From positions 42,158 to 106,157 of the forward strand of contig JAUREI010000001.1 of the NCBI GenBank assembly GCA_030827515.1: DNA of 64,000 nucleotides. The letters are read 5' to 3'. Positions 29,370 through 38,120 of this stretch are shown here, one piece after another. The translations under genes were made by a program, and so were the position numbers. This DNA comes from Prosthecobacter sp. (GTDB lineage: Bacteria > Verrucomicrobiota > Verrucomicrobiia > Verrucomicrobiales > Verrucomicrobiaceae). Below the pieces are notes generated by a model that ran no database searches, was not told the origin of the DNA, and saw nothing but the letters and a program-made list of their open reading frames with translations. Position 1 is the first letter of the stretch. Every line of letters starts with the position of its first letter.

Positions 29370-30446
29370 ATGGTGAGCTTATTGACGCCCATCCGCCTAC
29401 TGACGATTGCCACCGGACTGCTTGCCAGCTGCAGTTCCCCGGAGTCGTCCTCGGAAGTGGTGGTCAGTGTGAAGGACCAGAAAATGGGCATTTATTCCGA
29501 GGGCACGCTCAAGAAGGAATATGCCATTTCCACGTCCAAGTTCGGCCTTGGCGACGAACCCAACAGCTACCGAACGCCGCTTGGCAAGCACGAGGTGATA
29601 GCCAAGATCGGCCACGGACTGCCACCGGGTGCGGTCCTGAAAAGCCGCCACTGGAATGGCGAGGTGCTCAAGCCCAACGCCCCGGGTCGCGATCCCATCG
29701 TATCGCGCATCCTGTGGTTGAACGGGCTTGAAAACGGCAATTCCAATGCCCGCCAGCGCTTCATCTACATTCATGGCACCCCCGAGGAAAGCCGCCTCGG
29801 CCAACCGGCAAGCTACGGCTGCATTCGCATGGGCATGAAGGATGTGGTGGATGCCTTCAACGAAGTGAGCATTGGCGACAAGGTGGTGATCACCAAAAAG
29901 CCCCTGCCTGCAGGCAAGGCCCCGCCCACTCCGCCGGAAACGGCTCCGGAGGAGAAGGTGGAATCCCCCGCGGCTTTGACGCCCGAGCCTGCAGTGATCG
30001 CAAAGACCCCGGCACCCGCTGCGGATCCCGCCCCGACCGCCGAACCTGTCAAAGTGGCCGAAGCATCCCCCAGGGAAGCCTTTCCCGCCTTTTTCAGGCG
30101 CCTGTTCTATGGCCCTGTAACGGAACCGGCCACACCCACTGAACCGTCGTCCGCCACGACGGCCGTTGTCGCCTCCGAACCGTTGCCAGCCAGCGCCGAG
30201 GCACCGGTCCCGTCAACCGAGGCCGTCCCTGGCTCCGAAAAACGCTCTTTCCTTTCGCGCCTGCGCATCAGCAGGAAATCTGCTCCCCCCGCCTCCGAAC
30301 CACCCGCTGAAACAGGCAGCGATGTCCGGGTCGGTCCTGAAAAACCGGCGGAAGTGGCCAAACAGCGCGGCATTCGCGAAGCACGCGCCGATTCCCTGTC
30401 GTCGACACGCCCCCATCAGGCCACAACCGCCAGCAGCCGCGCCTGA
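29370..30446 (+). CDS. L,D-transpeptidase (YkuD) lipoprotein with long Pro/Ala-rich tail
   Basis: A 358-residue lipoprotein: the lipobox LLASC ends a short signal peptide near residue 21. The YkuD catalytic domain (about residues 30-170) carries YIHGTPEE and SYGCIRMG, with Cys151 as nucleophile; such enzymes make or rearrange 3-3 peptidoglycan crosslinks or attach proteins to the wall. From residue 175 onward the protein is a low-complexity Pro/Ala/Glu tail with basic patches (FFRRLF, FLSRLRISRK). The tail has no recognisable domain and could thread through or bind the wall. A second YkuD lipoprotein lies 1.4 kb downstream on the other strand. Confidence 0.87.
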   Translation: MVSLLTPIRLLTIATGLLASCSSPESSSEVVVSVKDQKMGIYSEGTLKKEYAISTSKFGLGDEPNSYRTPLGKHEVIAKIGHGLPPGAVLKSRHWNGEVLKPNAPGRDPIVSRILWLNGLENGNSNARQRFIYIHGTPEESRLGQPASYGCIRMGMKDVVDAFNEVSIGDKVVITKKPLPAGKAPPTPPETAPEEKVESPAALTPEPAVIAKTPAPAADPAPTAEPVKVAEASPREAFPAFFRRLFYGPVTEPATPTEPSSATTAVVASEPLPASAEAPVPSTEAVPGSEKRSFLSRLRISRKSAPPASEPPAETGSDVRVGPEKPAEVAKQRGIREARADSLSSTRPHQATTASSRA

Positions 30447-31403
30447 TCAGAACTTGTTTGCCTGGATCACATCCGGCGCACCCTGGAGGAAATTCACCAG
30501 ATTGAGGGTGGCACGCATCGCCTGCCGTGGCACGCTCTCGTAGGTGCGCGAGCCGATGTGCGGGGTAATCAGGGCACGCGGATGGCGCAGCAGAGGGTGG
30601 TCCGCCGGCGGCGGCTCCTCATCGAGCACGTCGGTCGCATAACCGCCAACGGTGCCGGCGTCGAGCGCAGCCAGCATGTCGGGCATGTGGACCAGTTCGG
30701 CACGCGAGGTGTTGACGACCAGCAGTCCCGGCCGCGCGAGGGCAATGCGATCGGCACGAACCAGATGGCGTGTGCTTTCGCTGAGGTTGGCATGCAGGCT
30801 GAGCACGTCGACGGCGGTGATCAGGCTGTCGATGGTTTCATGCCGGACGACACCTTGTTCGTTGGCAAACGCCTCGGGCCAGTAGAGGTCCATGGCATGC
30901 ACTTCCATGCCAAAGGCGAGCGCACGTTTGGCCACCTCCTGGCCGATTCGCCCCAGCCCGACGATGCCCATCTTCTTGTTCCAGATTTCATGCCCGGTGA
31001 CACGCTTCCACTCGCCGTTGCGAACGGCATTGGCACTGTCGACCAAGTTGCGGACGAGGGCCAGCAGCAGGCAGAAGGTGTGTTCGGCGACCGTGGTGTG
31101 ATTGACACCCGGCGTGAACAACACCGGCAACTTGCGCCGGGTGCACTCCATAACATCGATCTTGTCGAGGCCGATGCCGTACTTGCTGATGACCCGGAGT
31201 CGCGGCTGGGCCTTGTCGAGCACGGCTTGGGTGATTTCATCGTCGCCACAGAGGAAGGCATCAAAATCACCGGCAAGTTGGAGCATGCGCGCCTCAGGAA
31301 GAGGTCCACGTTCGCGGTGAATGTCAAATCCCTGCGACTCGAGCAGGGCATGATGGTCTCCGGGAGTGTCTTGGTAGCTGGTGGTGGTGAGCAGGACGCG
31401 CAT
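30447..31403 (-). CDS. D-isomer-specific 2-hydroxyacid dehydrogenase (phosphoglycerate dehydrogenase-like)
   Basis: A 318-residue NAD-dependent dehydrogenase. The start at 31403 (MRVLLTTTSYQDTPG) gives the normal N-terminus. The Rossmann motif MGIVGLGRIGQEVAKRA is near residue 146, and the catalytic Arg in NTSRAELVH (near 225), Glu in LDEEPPP (near 253) and His in ITPHIGSRTYES (near 278) are present. No C-terminal ACT domain, so it is shorter than classical SerA and may be a relative acting on another 2-hydroxyacid. Its stop abuts the L,D-transpeptidase stop head to head. Confidence 0.85.
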   Translation of the reverse strand: MRVLLTTTSYQDTPGDHHALLESQGFDIHRERGPLPEARMLQLAGDFDAFLCGDDEITQAVLDKAQPRLRVISKYGIGLDKIDVMECTRRKLPVLFTPGVNHTTVAEHTFCLLLALVRNLVDSANAVRNGEWKRVTGHEIWNKKMGIVGLGRIGQEVAKRALAFGMEVHAMDLYWPEAFANEQGVVRHETIDSLITAVDVLSLHANLSESTRHLVRADRIALARPGLLVVNTSRAELVHMPDMLAALDAGTVGGYATDVLDEEPPPADHPLLRHPRALITPHIGSRTYESVPRQAMRATLNLVNFLQGAPDVIQANKF

Positions 31404-31458
31404 GCAATTCCTAGCATGAGCGGTTCCGGCGCTCGGGCAAGCAGGAATGGACGCCAGG

Positions 31459-31773
31459 CTACTTGAGCTTGGTCCAGACAATCTCCCCTGCCAGATCACC
31501 ATGGTTGTCGATCTGCACCTGGGCCAGCCAGGGATCGAAGCCCAGCATCATGGCCCGTGAGCAGATGCTGTCATGGTCGTGCTGGGAAATCTCCTCGGCA
31601 TGCTGCGGAGCGATGGCGGTGTTGACGTAGACGAGCAGGTTGTTCTCGCCGCCGCGCGCCTCGAAGTTCTTGATTCCCTGACGCTGCTGATGGTGACAGT
31701 GGTATCCCTGTGCCGTCAGCCACTTTTCCGCGTGGCGCTCCCCGTATTCCGCGATGTCGGTTGGTCTCAACAT
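31459..31773 (-). CDS. Hypothetical protein with restriction-endonuclease-fold-like pattern
   Basis: A 104-residue cytoplasmic protein not recognised with confidence. The opening YGERHAEKWLTAQGYHC, then ARGGENNLLVYVNTAI, parallels the order seen in YraN-like and other PD-(D/E)xK folds (Glu helix, GY strand, then an acidic and hydrophobic strand followed by a conserved basic or polar residue), but the catalytic Asp and final Lys are not clearly kept, so it could be an inactive relative. The C-terminal half (AMMLGFDPWLAQVQID) is unassigned. It lies 55 bp upstream of the dehydrogenase on the same strand and may share its transcript. Confidence 0.5.
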   Translation of the reverse strand: MLRPTDIAEYGERHAEKWLTAQGYHCHHQQRQGIKNFEARGGENNLLVYVNTAIAPQHAEEISQHDHDSICSRAMMLGFDPWLAQVQIDNHGDLAGEIVWTKLK

Positions 31774-31867
31774 GGCCTGACAAGGTAAAGTTCGCCCGCA
31801 CCACCATGGCTCGGGAATTAATCGTTTTTAACAAACTCCGCCGCCCAGGGCAAGCCTGCCGGGGTCA

Positions 31868-33010
31868 TTAAGGCAGAATCTCAACGGGCGTCCCTATCGG
31901 GGTCTCGCGAAAGAAAATTTCCGCCATGCGCGCCGGAAGGCGTATGCAGCCATGCGAGGCAGGAAAACCAGGAAGGTAACCCGTGTGCATGCCCGTGGCC
32001 CCGGTGATGCGCATGAAATGTCGCATGTCGGCCCCGTCAAAGCGGGCACCGGCCGGTCGCGGATCTTTGCGGACATCGACATCCCCCTTCAAGACATTGC
32101 CATCGGCATCAACATAGTCGCCATAGAGCGAAGACTCGTGATCGATGTCCTTTTCACAGACGGCGAAGCGTCCGGTCACCGTCTGGAAACCCTCGCGACC
32201 CGAGGACATGGGCGATTCGCCAACGAGTTGATCCCCCCGGTAGTAACGCACCTTTTGCTCGCTCAGCCGAATCTGAATTCGGGGACTGCCCATCACCCCC
32301 TCGCCACGCCAGAACGAGGTCTCCACCTTGGGTTCAACGGTACGTCGCCCCCAAGGCCACCAGGAGGAACGACGCCGAACCACCGTAAGTTCGGCCACCG
32401 GCTTGTCCTCGGAGGTTGCAGCGACCGCTCGCCGACGACTCCACCAGGAAGCTTTCGATTCCGGCCTGGGGGGCGGATCCACTGGAGCGACGGACGACTC
32501 GGCGACCGCTTCAGGTCGAGCCGAATGGCGCGGCTGACGAATCCACCAAGGAGATTTAGGAGCCTGATCGGGCTTCGATGAATCTGCCGGAATCGCATTC
32601 GGGACAGGCCTCGGGCGGGGCGGTGCCGGCATGGCCGCCACCCGTTTACGACTCCACCAGGACGCTTTCGGTTCCGGCCTGGGGGGCGCATCCACTGGAG
32701 CGACGGACGACTCGGCGACCGCTTCAGGTTGAGCCGAATGGCGCGGCTGACGAATCCACCAAGGAGATTTAGGAGCCTGATCGGGCTTCGATGAATCTGC
32801 CGGAATCGCATTCGGGACAGGCCTCGGGCGGGGTGGTGCCGGCATGGCCGCCACTCGTTTCCTTTCCGACGAACGGTCCACCCGGATACGTTCCACATAG
32901 GTGCCGCCGCCCGGGGCGGGCCGGCGAATTTCCTGATAGGAAGGGCCTGAACAACTGGTGATCATCACCACGGCTAGAAACGATGAAACGGCATGGGAGG
33001 AGGAAGTCAT
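31868..33010 (-). CDS. L,D-transpeptidase (YkuD) lipoprotein with tandem 71-residue repeats
   Basis: A 380-residue lipoprotein with lipobox MITSC near residue 20. Residues 51-192 are two near-identical 71-residue units rich in Pro, Arg and Trp (each containing PKSPWWIRQPRHSA), followed by a degenerate third unit to about 235. The YkuD domain covers about 240-380, with MHTGYLPGFPASHGCIRLP and nucleophile Cys355. The basic, Pro-rich spacer probably extends from the anchored lipid to the peptidoglycan. It shares its enzymatic type with the lipoprotein at 29.4 kb, but the non-catalytic parts differ completely. Upstream lies tatD on the same strand (63-bp gap). Confidence 0.85.
   Translation of the reverse strand: MTSSSHAVSSFLAVVMITSCSGPSYQEIRRPAPGGGTYVERIRVDRSSERKRVAAMPAPPRPRPVPNAIPADSSKPDQAPKSPWWIRQPRHSAQPEAVAESSVAPVDAPPRPEPKASWWSRKRVAAMPAPPRPRPVPNAIPADSSKPDQAPKSPWWIRQPRHSARPEAVAESSVAPVDPPPRPESKASWWSRRRAVAATSEDKPVAELTVVRRRSSWWPWGRRTVEPKVETSFWRGEGVMGSPRIQIRLSEQKVRYYRGDQLVGESPMSSGREGFQTVTGRFAVCEKDIDHESSLYGDYVDADGNVLKGDVDVRKDPRPAGARFDGADMRHFMRITGATGMHTGYLPGFPASHGCIRLPARMAEIFFRETPIGTPVEILP
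32435..32860 (-). repeat. Two 213-bp direct repeats within the L,D-transpeptidase gene
   Basis: Units at 32648-32860 and 32435-32647 encode residues 51-121 and 122-192. The encoded units differ at only 3 of 71 positions (Gln/Arg, Ala/Pro, Pro/Ser), and the DNA is nearly identical. The unit length is a multiple of three, so unit gain or loss keeps the frame. This suggests a recent tandem duplication and likely length variation between strains. Confidence 0.9.
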
Positions 33011-33073
33011 GAGAGTCTAGGGAGACGAGGAAGTGAAGCACAGACCGGCCGCTGCGCCAAGAAAAAGCCGGCT

Positions 33074-33880
33074 TCAAGCCGTTCCGCCAGAGGCAAAGCC
33101 ACGAAAAAAACCGAGGGCTGTCCGGGTCGTGGTCCGCGCGGTTTCCTCAAGGGTCTGGCCGCGCAGTGTGGCAATGGCTCGCGCCGTGTCGGCCACATGC
33201 GCCGGTTCGCAGCGCCGCCCGCGATAAGGCACCGGCGCCAGATAAGGCGCATCCGTCTCAAGCATGTAGCCGCCATCCGGCACTAGGCGCGCCGTCTCGG
33301 CAGCCGGGCCTGGATTCTTGAACGTGACAATGCCGGTGAAGGAGATCAGGTGACCGGCCTCAAGCAGCGGTCGCGCCTGCTCCAGAGTTCCGGTATAACA
33401 GTGAAAGACCGCGCGCAAGCGCGCCTGAAAGGGTCTCACCTCGCTGACAAGATCGTCCCAACTCTCGCGATTGTGCAGGACAACGTTGAGACCGAGTTCA
33501 ACGGCCAACTCAAGCTGGAGGCGCAGACAGCGCACCTGCCTGGCTTTCCATCCCTCCACTGTGAAGCCAGCCGGCGGCGCATGAAAATAGTCGAGACCTA
33601 TTTCGCCAATCGCCGCCACTTGGGGCCGGCACGCCAACTCGCGCAATTCATCCACCCAGCCATCCCCCTCCACAGAATCAACATCACAGGGATGGATGCC
33701 GGCGGCGACACGAACGTCGGGCTCGTTCTCCGCCAGGACCAGCAGCCGGCGCGTGCTCTCGAGATCGACCGCAGGTGCGAGAAAACGGGTCACGCCAGCG
33801 GCACGCGCCCGTGCCAGCACCTGCGGCAGATCGTTCTCGAACTGGCGGCTTGCCAGGTGGGTGTGGGTGTCAAACAGCAT
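33074..33880 (-). CDS. tatD: TatD family metal-dependent deoxyribonuclease
   Basis: A 268-residue TIM-barrel hydrolase. The start at 33880 gives MLFDTHTHLASRQF, with the first metal ligands in DTHTH. Further signatures are AAGIHPCDVD near residue 60, IGEIGLDYFHAP near residue 89, VVLHNRESWDD near residue 126, FHCYTGTL near residue 150 and LETDAPYLAP near residue 202. Length is normal. The frame runs open upstream to 34021, but that extension lies opposite the divergent sulfatase and lacks homology, so it is rejected. Confidence 0.92.
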   Translation of the reverse strand: MLFDTHTHLASRQFENDLPQVLARARAAGVTRFLAPAVDLESTRRLLVLAENEPDVRVAAGIHPCDVDSVEGDGWVDELRELACRPQVAAIGEIGLDYFHAPPAGFTVEGWKARQVRCLRLQLELAVELGLNVVLHNRESWDDLVSEVRPFQARLRAVFHCYTGTLEQARPLLEAGHLISFTGIVTFKNPGPAAETARLVPDGGYMLETDAPYLAPVPYRGRRCEPAHVADTARAIATLRGQTLEETARTTTRTALGFFRGFASGGTA

Positions 33881-33944
33881 ACCCGCAGCTTGGCGGAGCG
33901 TGCCGGCACGCGCAAGAGCGCCCTGGCCGTTGCGTTCACCACCC

Positions 33945-35570
33945 ATGCTTCGTTTCCTGCTTCCATGGTTCGCCCTGCTCCTGTCCGCCGCTGGGGCCAA
34001 CAAGCCCAATCTGATGTTCATTCTAGCCGATGACCTGGGCTGGTCGGATCTTGGCTGCTATGGGGGCGAAATTGCGACTCCCGAGCTGGACGAGCTTGCG
34101 GAAAACGGCCTGCGGTTCACCCAATTCTACAATACCGCCCGCTGCTGGCCAACGCGAGGGGCCCTGCTCAGTGGTTATTACGCGCAGCAGATTCATCGCG
34201 ATGAACTGCCCGGAGTCGGAGGCGGCGGGCGCGGGGTTCGCCAACCTTGGGCGCAACTGCTTCCCGAACTGCTCAAACCGGCCGGCTATCGTAGCTACCA
34301 CAGCGGCAAGTGGCACATCGATGGCAAGGTCCTCGATGCAGGCTTCAATCGATCGCTCGACGTGCGCAATCAGGGCAACTTTTTCACGGCTGCCGGCAAC
34401 TCCCTCGATGATGTGCCCGTCAAACCAACCGACGACGAGGCCGGCTATTATGCCACCACCGCCACCGCCGACCATGCGATCGAGTGCCTCAGAGATCATG
34501 CCAGCAACCACCGCGACCGCCCCTTTTTTCACTACATTGCCTTCATTGCCCCGCACTTCCCCCTGCACGCACCGCCCGAGGACATCGCCCTCTACCGCGA
34601 CCGCTATCTCGAGGGCTGGGACAAACTTCGCGAGGGCCGCCACGCCCGTCAGCTCAAGCTCGGTCTGCATCACAGCGAATTGTCAGCGCTTGAACCCCGG
34701 GTGGGGCCCCCGTACGACTTCCCCGACGCCTTTGAGAAACTCGGCCCCGGTGAGGTTAATTATCCCCTGCCCTGGGACAGCCTGAACGAAGAACAACGGC
34801 GCTTCCAGGCCACCAAGATGGCGATTCACGCCGCCATGGTGGATCGTATGGATCGTGAAATCGGGCGGGTCATCGAGCAACTCAAGAGGATGGGTGCCTT
34901 AGAAAATACCCTCATTCTGTTTGCCTCGGACAACGGTGCAAGCGCTGAAATCATGGTCCGCAGTGGTGGCCACGACCCCGCCTCCCCTCCCGGCAGTGCC
35001 GCCAGCTACCTCTGCCTCGGCCCGGGATTTTCCAGCGCCAGTAACACCCCCTTTCGCCGACACAAGACCTGGGTACACGAAGGCGGCATCAGCACCCCGC
35101 TCATCGCCCACTGGCCGGCCGGCATCCCCGCCCGTGGCGAACTGCGTCAAACACCGGCGCATGTGGTTGACTTCGTGCCCACGGCCCTGGAACTCGCCGG
35201 ACTGCCCCGCCCACAACAATGGCAGGGCGAGCCGCTGCCGCCCGCGCCAGGCCGGAGCCTGATTCCAGCCTTTGCGGCCGACGTCACCCTTGGGCGTGAT
35301 TCCCTCTGGTGGCTGCATGAGGGCAACCGCGCGATCCGGGTTGGCGACTGGAAACTCGTCGCGGTGAAGGACGGCCCGTGGGAACTCTACAATCTCGCCG
35401 AAGATCGTGCCGAGCAGCATGACCTCGCCGCCCGCGAACCGGACAGGGTGCGGGAACTCTCCGCGGCCTGGCAGCGCCAGACCGAAAGCTTCACCGAACT
35501 GGCCCGCAAGACCCTGCACCTGCAGCCCGCACCGGCAGCCGGCAAGAAAAAGAAGCCCAAGCAGCCCTGA
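33945..35570 (+). CDS. Exported sulfatase (alkaline-phosphatase superfamily)
   Basis: A 541-residue arylsulfatase-type enzyme, expected to remove sulfate from carbohydrate or aryl esters in the periplasm. A signal peptide (MLRFLLPWFALLLSAAGA) leads into MFILADDLGWSDLGCYGG with the paired Asp metal ligands. The formylglycine site is CWPTRGALLSG with Cys67, the C-x-P-x-R form. YHSGKWHID near residue 115, FASDNGASAE near 325, and a C-terminal ELYNLAEDRAEQHDLA motif complete the pattern. An anaerobic or aerobic formylglycine-generating enzyme must act on it, but none lies in the window. Lysine-rich C-terminal end (KKKKPKQP). Confidence 0.92.
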   Translation: MLRFLLPWFALLLSAAGANKPNLMFILADDLGWSDLGCYGGEIATPELDELAENGLRFTQFYNTARCWPTRGALLSGYYAQQIHRDELPGVGGGGRGVRQPWAQLLPELLKPAGYRSYHSGKWHIDGKVLDAGFNRSLDVRNQGNFFTAAGNSLDDVPVKPTDDEAGYYATTATADHAIECLRDHASNHRDRPFFHYIAFIAPHFPLHAPPEDIALYRDRYLEGWDKLREGRHARQLKLGLHHSELSALEPRVGPPYDFPDAFEKLGPGEVNYPLPWDSLNEEQRRFQATKMAIHAAMVDRMDREIGRVIEQLKRMGALENTLILFASDNGASAEIMVRSGGHDPASPPGSAASYLCLGPGFSSASNTPFRRHKTWVHEGGISTPLIAHWPAGIPARGELRQTPAHVVDFVPTALELAGLPRPQQWQGEPLPPAPGRSLIPAFAADVTLGRDSLWWLHEGNRAIRVGDWKLVAVKDGPWELYNLAEDRAEQHDLAAREPDRVRELSAAWQRQTESFTELARKTLHLQPAPAAGKKKKPKQP

Positions 35571-35617
35571 GGCATCCGGGCCGCAACGCCCCGCTTTACT
35601 TCCCGACGCGGCTGGGC

Positions 35618-36877
35618 ATGGGTCGAGCTGTCCGCATGCCCCGCCCCCACGATACCTCCCGCCGCCCCCGACCGCCCGCCGTCAAAGACCCGCCCCCCGG
35701 CAGCGAGTCCTGGGAACGTCCTTGGGCACAGCTGAAATATTACACCTTCCACCCGGCCATTTTCCCGAACATGGTCGGCGCAACCTCCGCCGATGCGGGC
35801 GCCGGCGATCTGGTCCGGGTTTACGACAAGGAGGGCAAGCCCTTCGGTGCCGGCTGGTATAATCCCAAGGCCCGCGTGCCGCTGCGGGTTCTCCACCATG
35901 GCGGGGAGGCGTTTGGCGAAGGCGACCTTGATGCTCGCCTGCGTGCCGCCGCGCAGTTGCGCACCCGGATTCTGAAGCTGGGTGAAACCGGCGACGCCTA
36001 CCGCGTCGTCCATTCCGATGCCGACGGCCTCAGTGGCTTGGTGGTCGACCGCTATGACGACACCCTTTCCGTGGAGGTCACCTCGCTCGGCGCCTGGCGC
36101 AGGCTGCGCCGCTGGCTTCCGCTCCTGCATGAGGAACTCGGCACGAACCGTCAGGTCATCCACACGGACCCCGACATTGCGCTCATCGAATCCATGAGGC
36201 GGGCCGACGTGCCCGAAGCCGATGAACCCGCACCGGCTTCGGTCAAAATTCGCGAGCATGGCATTCGCTACCTCGTCAATTTTGCCGAAGGCCACAAGAC
36301 TGGCTTCTTTTGTGACCAGCGCGAAAACCGCTTGCGCCTCGGCAGGCTAGCGCGCGGCCGGGTGCTGGATCTCTGCAGCTACACCGGCGGCTTCGCCCTC
36401 GCCGCACGAATGCTCGCCGGTTGCGAGGACGTCATCGGTGTGGATCTTGACGAAAAGGCGGTCGCCCAGGCACGCCAAAACGCCAACCTGAACCAAACCC
36501 GCATCCAATGGACCCACGCCGATGCCTTTGGCTGGTCCAGGCAGATGATCCGCAACGGAGAACAGTGGGACACCCTCGTGCTGGATCCGCCCAAGTTCAT
36601 TCATCATCGCGACCGGCAGGAGGAGGGGATTTTCAAATACCGCGACCTCAATGGACTCGCACTGCAGTTGGTGCGCCGCGGCGGTCTGTTCGTCTCCTGT
36701 TCCTGCTCCGGCCTGCTGAACACCGAGGACTTCGAGCAACTCGTCATCGGTGCCGCCCACCGACAAGGCCGCAAGCTGCAGATCCTTGACCGGACCGGCC
36801 CCGGCATGGATCATCCCGTAATGTCCAACTGCCCGGAAAGCCGTTACCTCAAGGTCGTCTGGGCGATCGTCCACTGA
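35618..36877 (+). CDS. rlmI: Class I SAM-dependent rRNA methyltransferase (RlmI-like, C5-cytosine)
   Basis: A 419-residue predicted 23S rRNA cytosine-C5 methyltransferase. A PUA-like domain lies around residues 40-100; an RlmI insertion follows; the methyltransferase domain has RVLDLCSYTGGFALAA near residue 248, VIGVDLDEKAVAQA, and the LVLDPPKF motif near 325. The catalytic cysteine pattern SCSCSGLLN is near residue 362. The start is uncertain between 35618 and 35636 because the first 40 residues are low-complexity. It follows the sulfatase by 47 bp and is convergent with the glucosyltransferase. Confidence 0.87.
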   Translation: MGRAVRMPRPHDTSRRPRPPAVKDPPPGSESWERPWAQLKYYTFHPAIFPNMVGATSADAGAGDLVRVYDKEGKPFGAGWYNPKARVPLRVLHHGGEAFGEGDLDARLRAAAQLRTRILKLGETGDAYRVVHSDADGLSGLVVDRYDDTLSVEVTSLGAWRRLRRWLPLLHEELGTNRQVIHTDPDIALIESMRRADVPEADEPAPASVKIREHGIRYLVNFAEGHKTGFFCDQRENRLRLGRLARGRVLDLCSYTGGFALAARMLAGCEDVIGVDLDEKAVAQARQNANLNQTRIQWTHADAFGWSRQMIRNGEQWDTLVLDPPKFIHHRDRQEEGIFKYRDLNGLALQLVRRGGLFVSCSCSGLLNTEDFEQLVIGAAHRQGRKLQILDRTGPGMDHPVMSNCPESRYLKVVWAIVH

Positions 36878-36883
36878 GGCGGC

Positions 36884-38095
36884 TCAGAGGGCCGCCTCCA
36901 GAATCTGGGCGGCAAATCCCGGCAATTCCTCGAGGGCCTGCGCCGGTGGCGGCCGCATGCCGGGCATGTGCAGTCCCGCGCTGCTGACATCGGCATGCAG
37001 CGCGTCCAGGGCCGCGGTGAAAGTCTGCAGGGCATGCTCCTCCTCGGCGCGATCAAAGACCAGTCCGTTGAGCAGGGCGACGTGTTCGTAGCGGCATAGC
37101 CATTCCGGCGCTCGCGTTTCCCGGTAGCAGCGGAGGGCCTTCTCCAGGGGCGCGGCGCGATCCTTGACCGGCAGATCCAGGAGGATCTGCCAGGCCAGGC
37201 AGCGGGCGACATCCGCCGCGGCGGCGACCAACCCGTGCTCGATGCCGGGAACCAGCAACTGGCGATGGCGGTGTTCGTAGTGAAAGCCCAGATCGACCTG
37301 ACATTGCGACTCAAGGGGCAGGTGCCGGTGTGCCTCGCCCAGCATGGCCACCTCCAGACCCCAGGCCGAAGGCAGGCTGAAGCGGGCGAGTGAATCGAGG
37401 TCACCGGCAAACTCACCGGAAAGCGGGTAGCGATAACTCTCCAAGTGGTGCAGTAGGGGCTGCGGGCCCAGCACGTCCTGAAAGGCCCGGATGAGGGGAA
37501 AAACGAGCAGCCGTGTCACCCGGCCAAACAAACGGTCACGAACCCGGCTGTAATAGCCCTTGGCAAAGCGGTAGCCCATGCCTGAATGCAAGACCGGGTG
37601 GCAGAGGCGCGCCGGCACCGAAGCCTCGTAGTTGAGGATGTCGGTGTCATGGCTGATGACGACGCGCGCCTTTCCGGCTGCCTTGAGGTACGCCAGTCCC
37701 ATCCAGATGTTGGCTCCTTTCCCGCCACTGCCACCATCCCAGCCCATCTCCGCGAGACGACCGTGAGCCGCCTGCAGGGCCGGACCGTCATTCCACAGAA
37801 TGCGCACCGGCTTGCCGGATGCCCATTCCCTGCACCAACGGGCCGCCTCCTGGGCCTGCTCCGCGTTCATGACGTTCATGCTGAGCACGATCTCCCCGAC
37901 GTAGGGTGCCTCGGCCAGAGTGCCTAGAATCAACGGCAGTGCCGGGCGCTGCGTCTCCACAAAAAGAGCCGGCAGTAGTACGGCCACCGGGCGGTTCCGC
38001 GACAGTTCGGCGAGTTCTTCATCCCGCGCAGCCGGGTCGGGCGTCGCCAGATGATGCAGGGTGGGAAGCTGCGAGTGCTGATAAAAATCCGCCAT
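36884..38095 (-). CDS. Glucosyl-3-phosphoglycerate synthase-like glycosyltransferase (GT81-like)
   Basis: A 403-residue GT-A glycosyltransferase starting MADFYQHSQLPTLHHL, typical of retaining glucosyl-3-phosphoglycerate synthases that make the precursor of glucosylglycerate, a compatible solute. Features are VAVLLPALFVE near residue 41, GGSGGKGANIWMGL near residue 122, a DxD-like SHDTDILNYE near residue 147, and the C-terminal GFHYEHRHRQ near 265, a histidine cluster found in this family. The usual phosphatase partner gpgP is absent nearby. It lies 25 bp behind pssA on the same strand, so the two are probably cotranscribed. Confidence 0.72.
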   Translation of the reverse strand: MADFYQHSQLPTLHHLATPDPAARDEELAELSRNRPVAVLLPALFVETQRPALPLILGTLAEAPYVGEIVLSMNVMNAEQAQEAARWCREWASGKPVRILWNDGPALQAAHGRLAEMGWDGGSGGKGANIWMGLAYLKAAGKARVVISHDTDILNYEASVPARLCHPVLHSGMGYRFAKGYYSRVRDRLFGRVTRLLVFPLIRAFQDVLGPQPLLHHLESYRYPLSGEFAGDLDSLARFSLPSAWGLEVAMLGEAHRHLPLESQCQVDLGFHYEHRHRQLLVPGIEHGLVAAAADVARCLAWQILLDLPVKDRAAPLEKALRCYRETRAPEWLCRYEHVALLNGLVFDRAEEEHALQTFTAALDALHADVSSAGLHMPGMRPPPAQALEELPGFAAQILEAAL

Positions 38096-38120
38096 CCTGA
38101 TGAACCTCTCAATCGCTCGC

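Noticed and set aside
32435-32860. CRISPR-like repeat array
   Set aside because: Only two long in-frame repeats inside a coding region, no spacers and no cas genes.
33881-34021. Upstream extension of tatD
   Set aside because: Opposite the divergent sulfatase start; MLFDTHTH at 33880 is the normal N-terminus.
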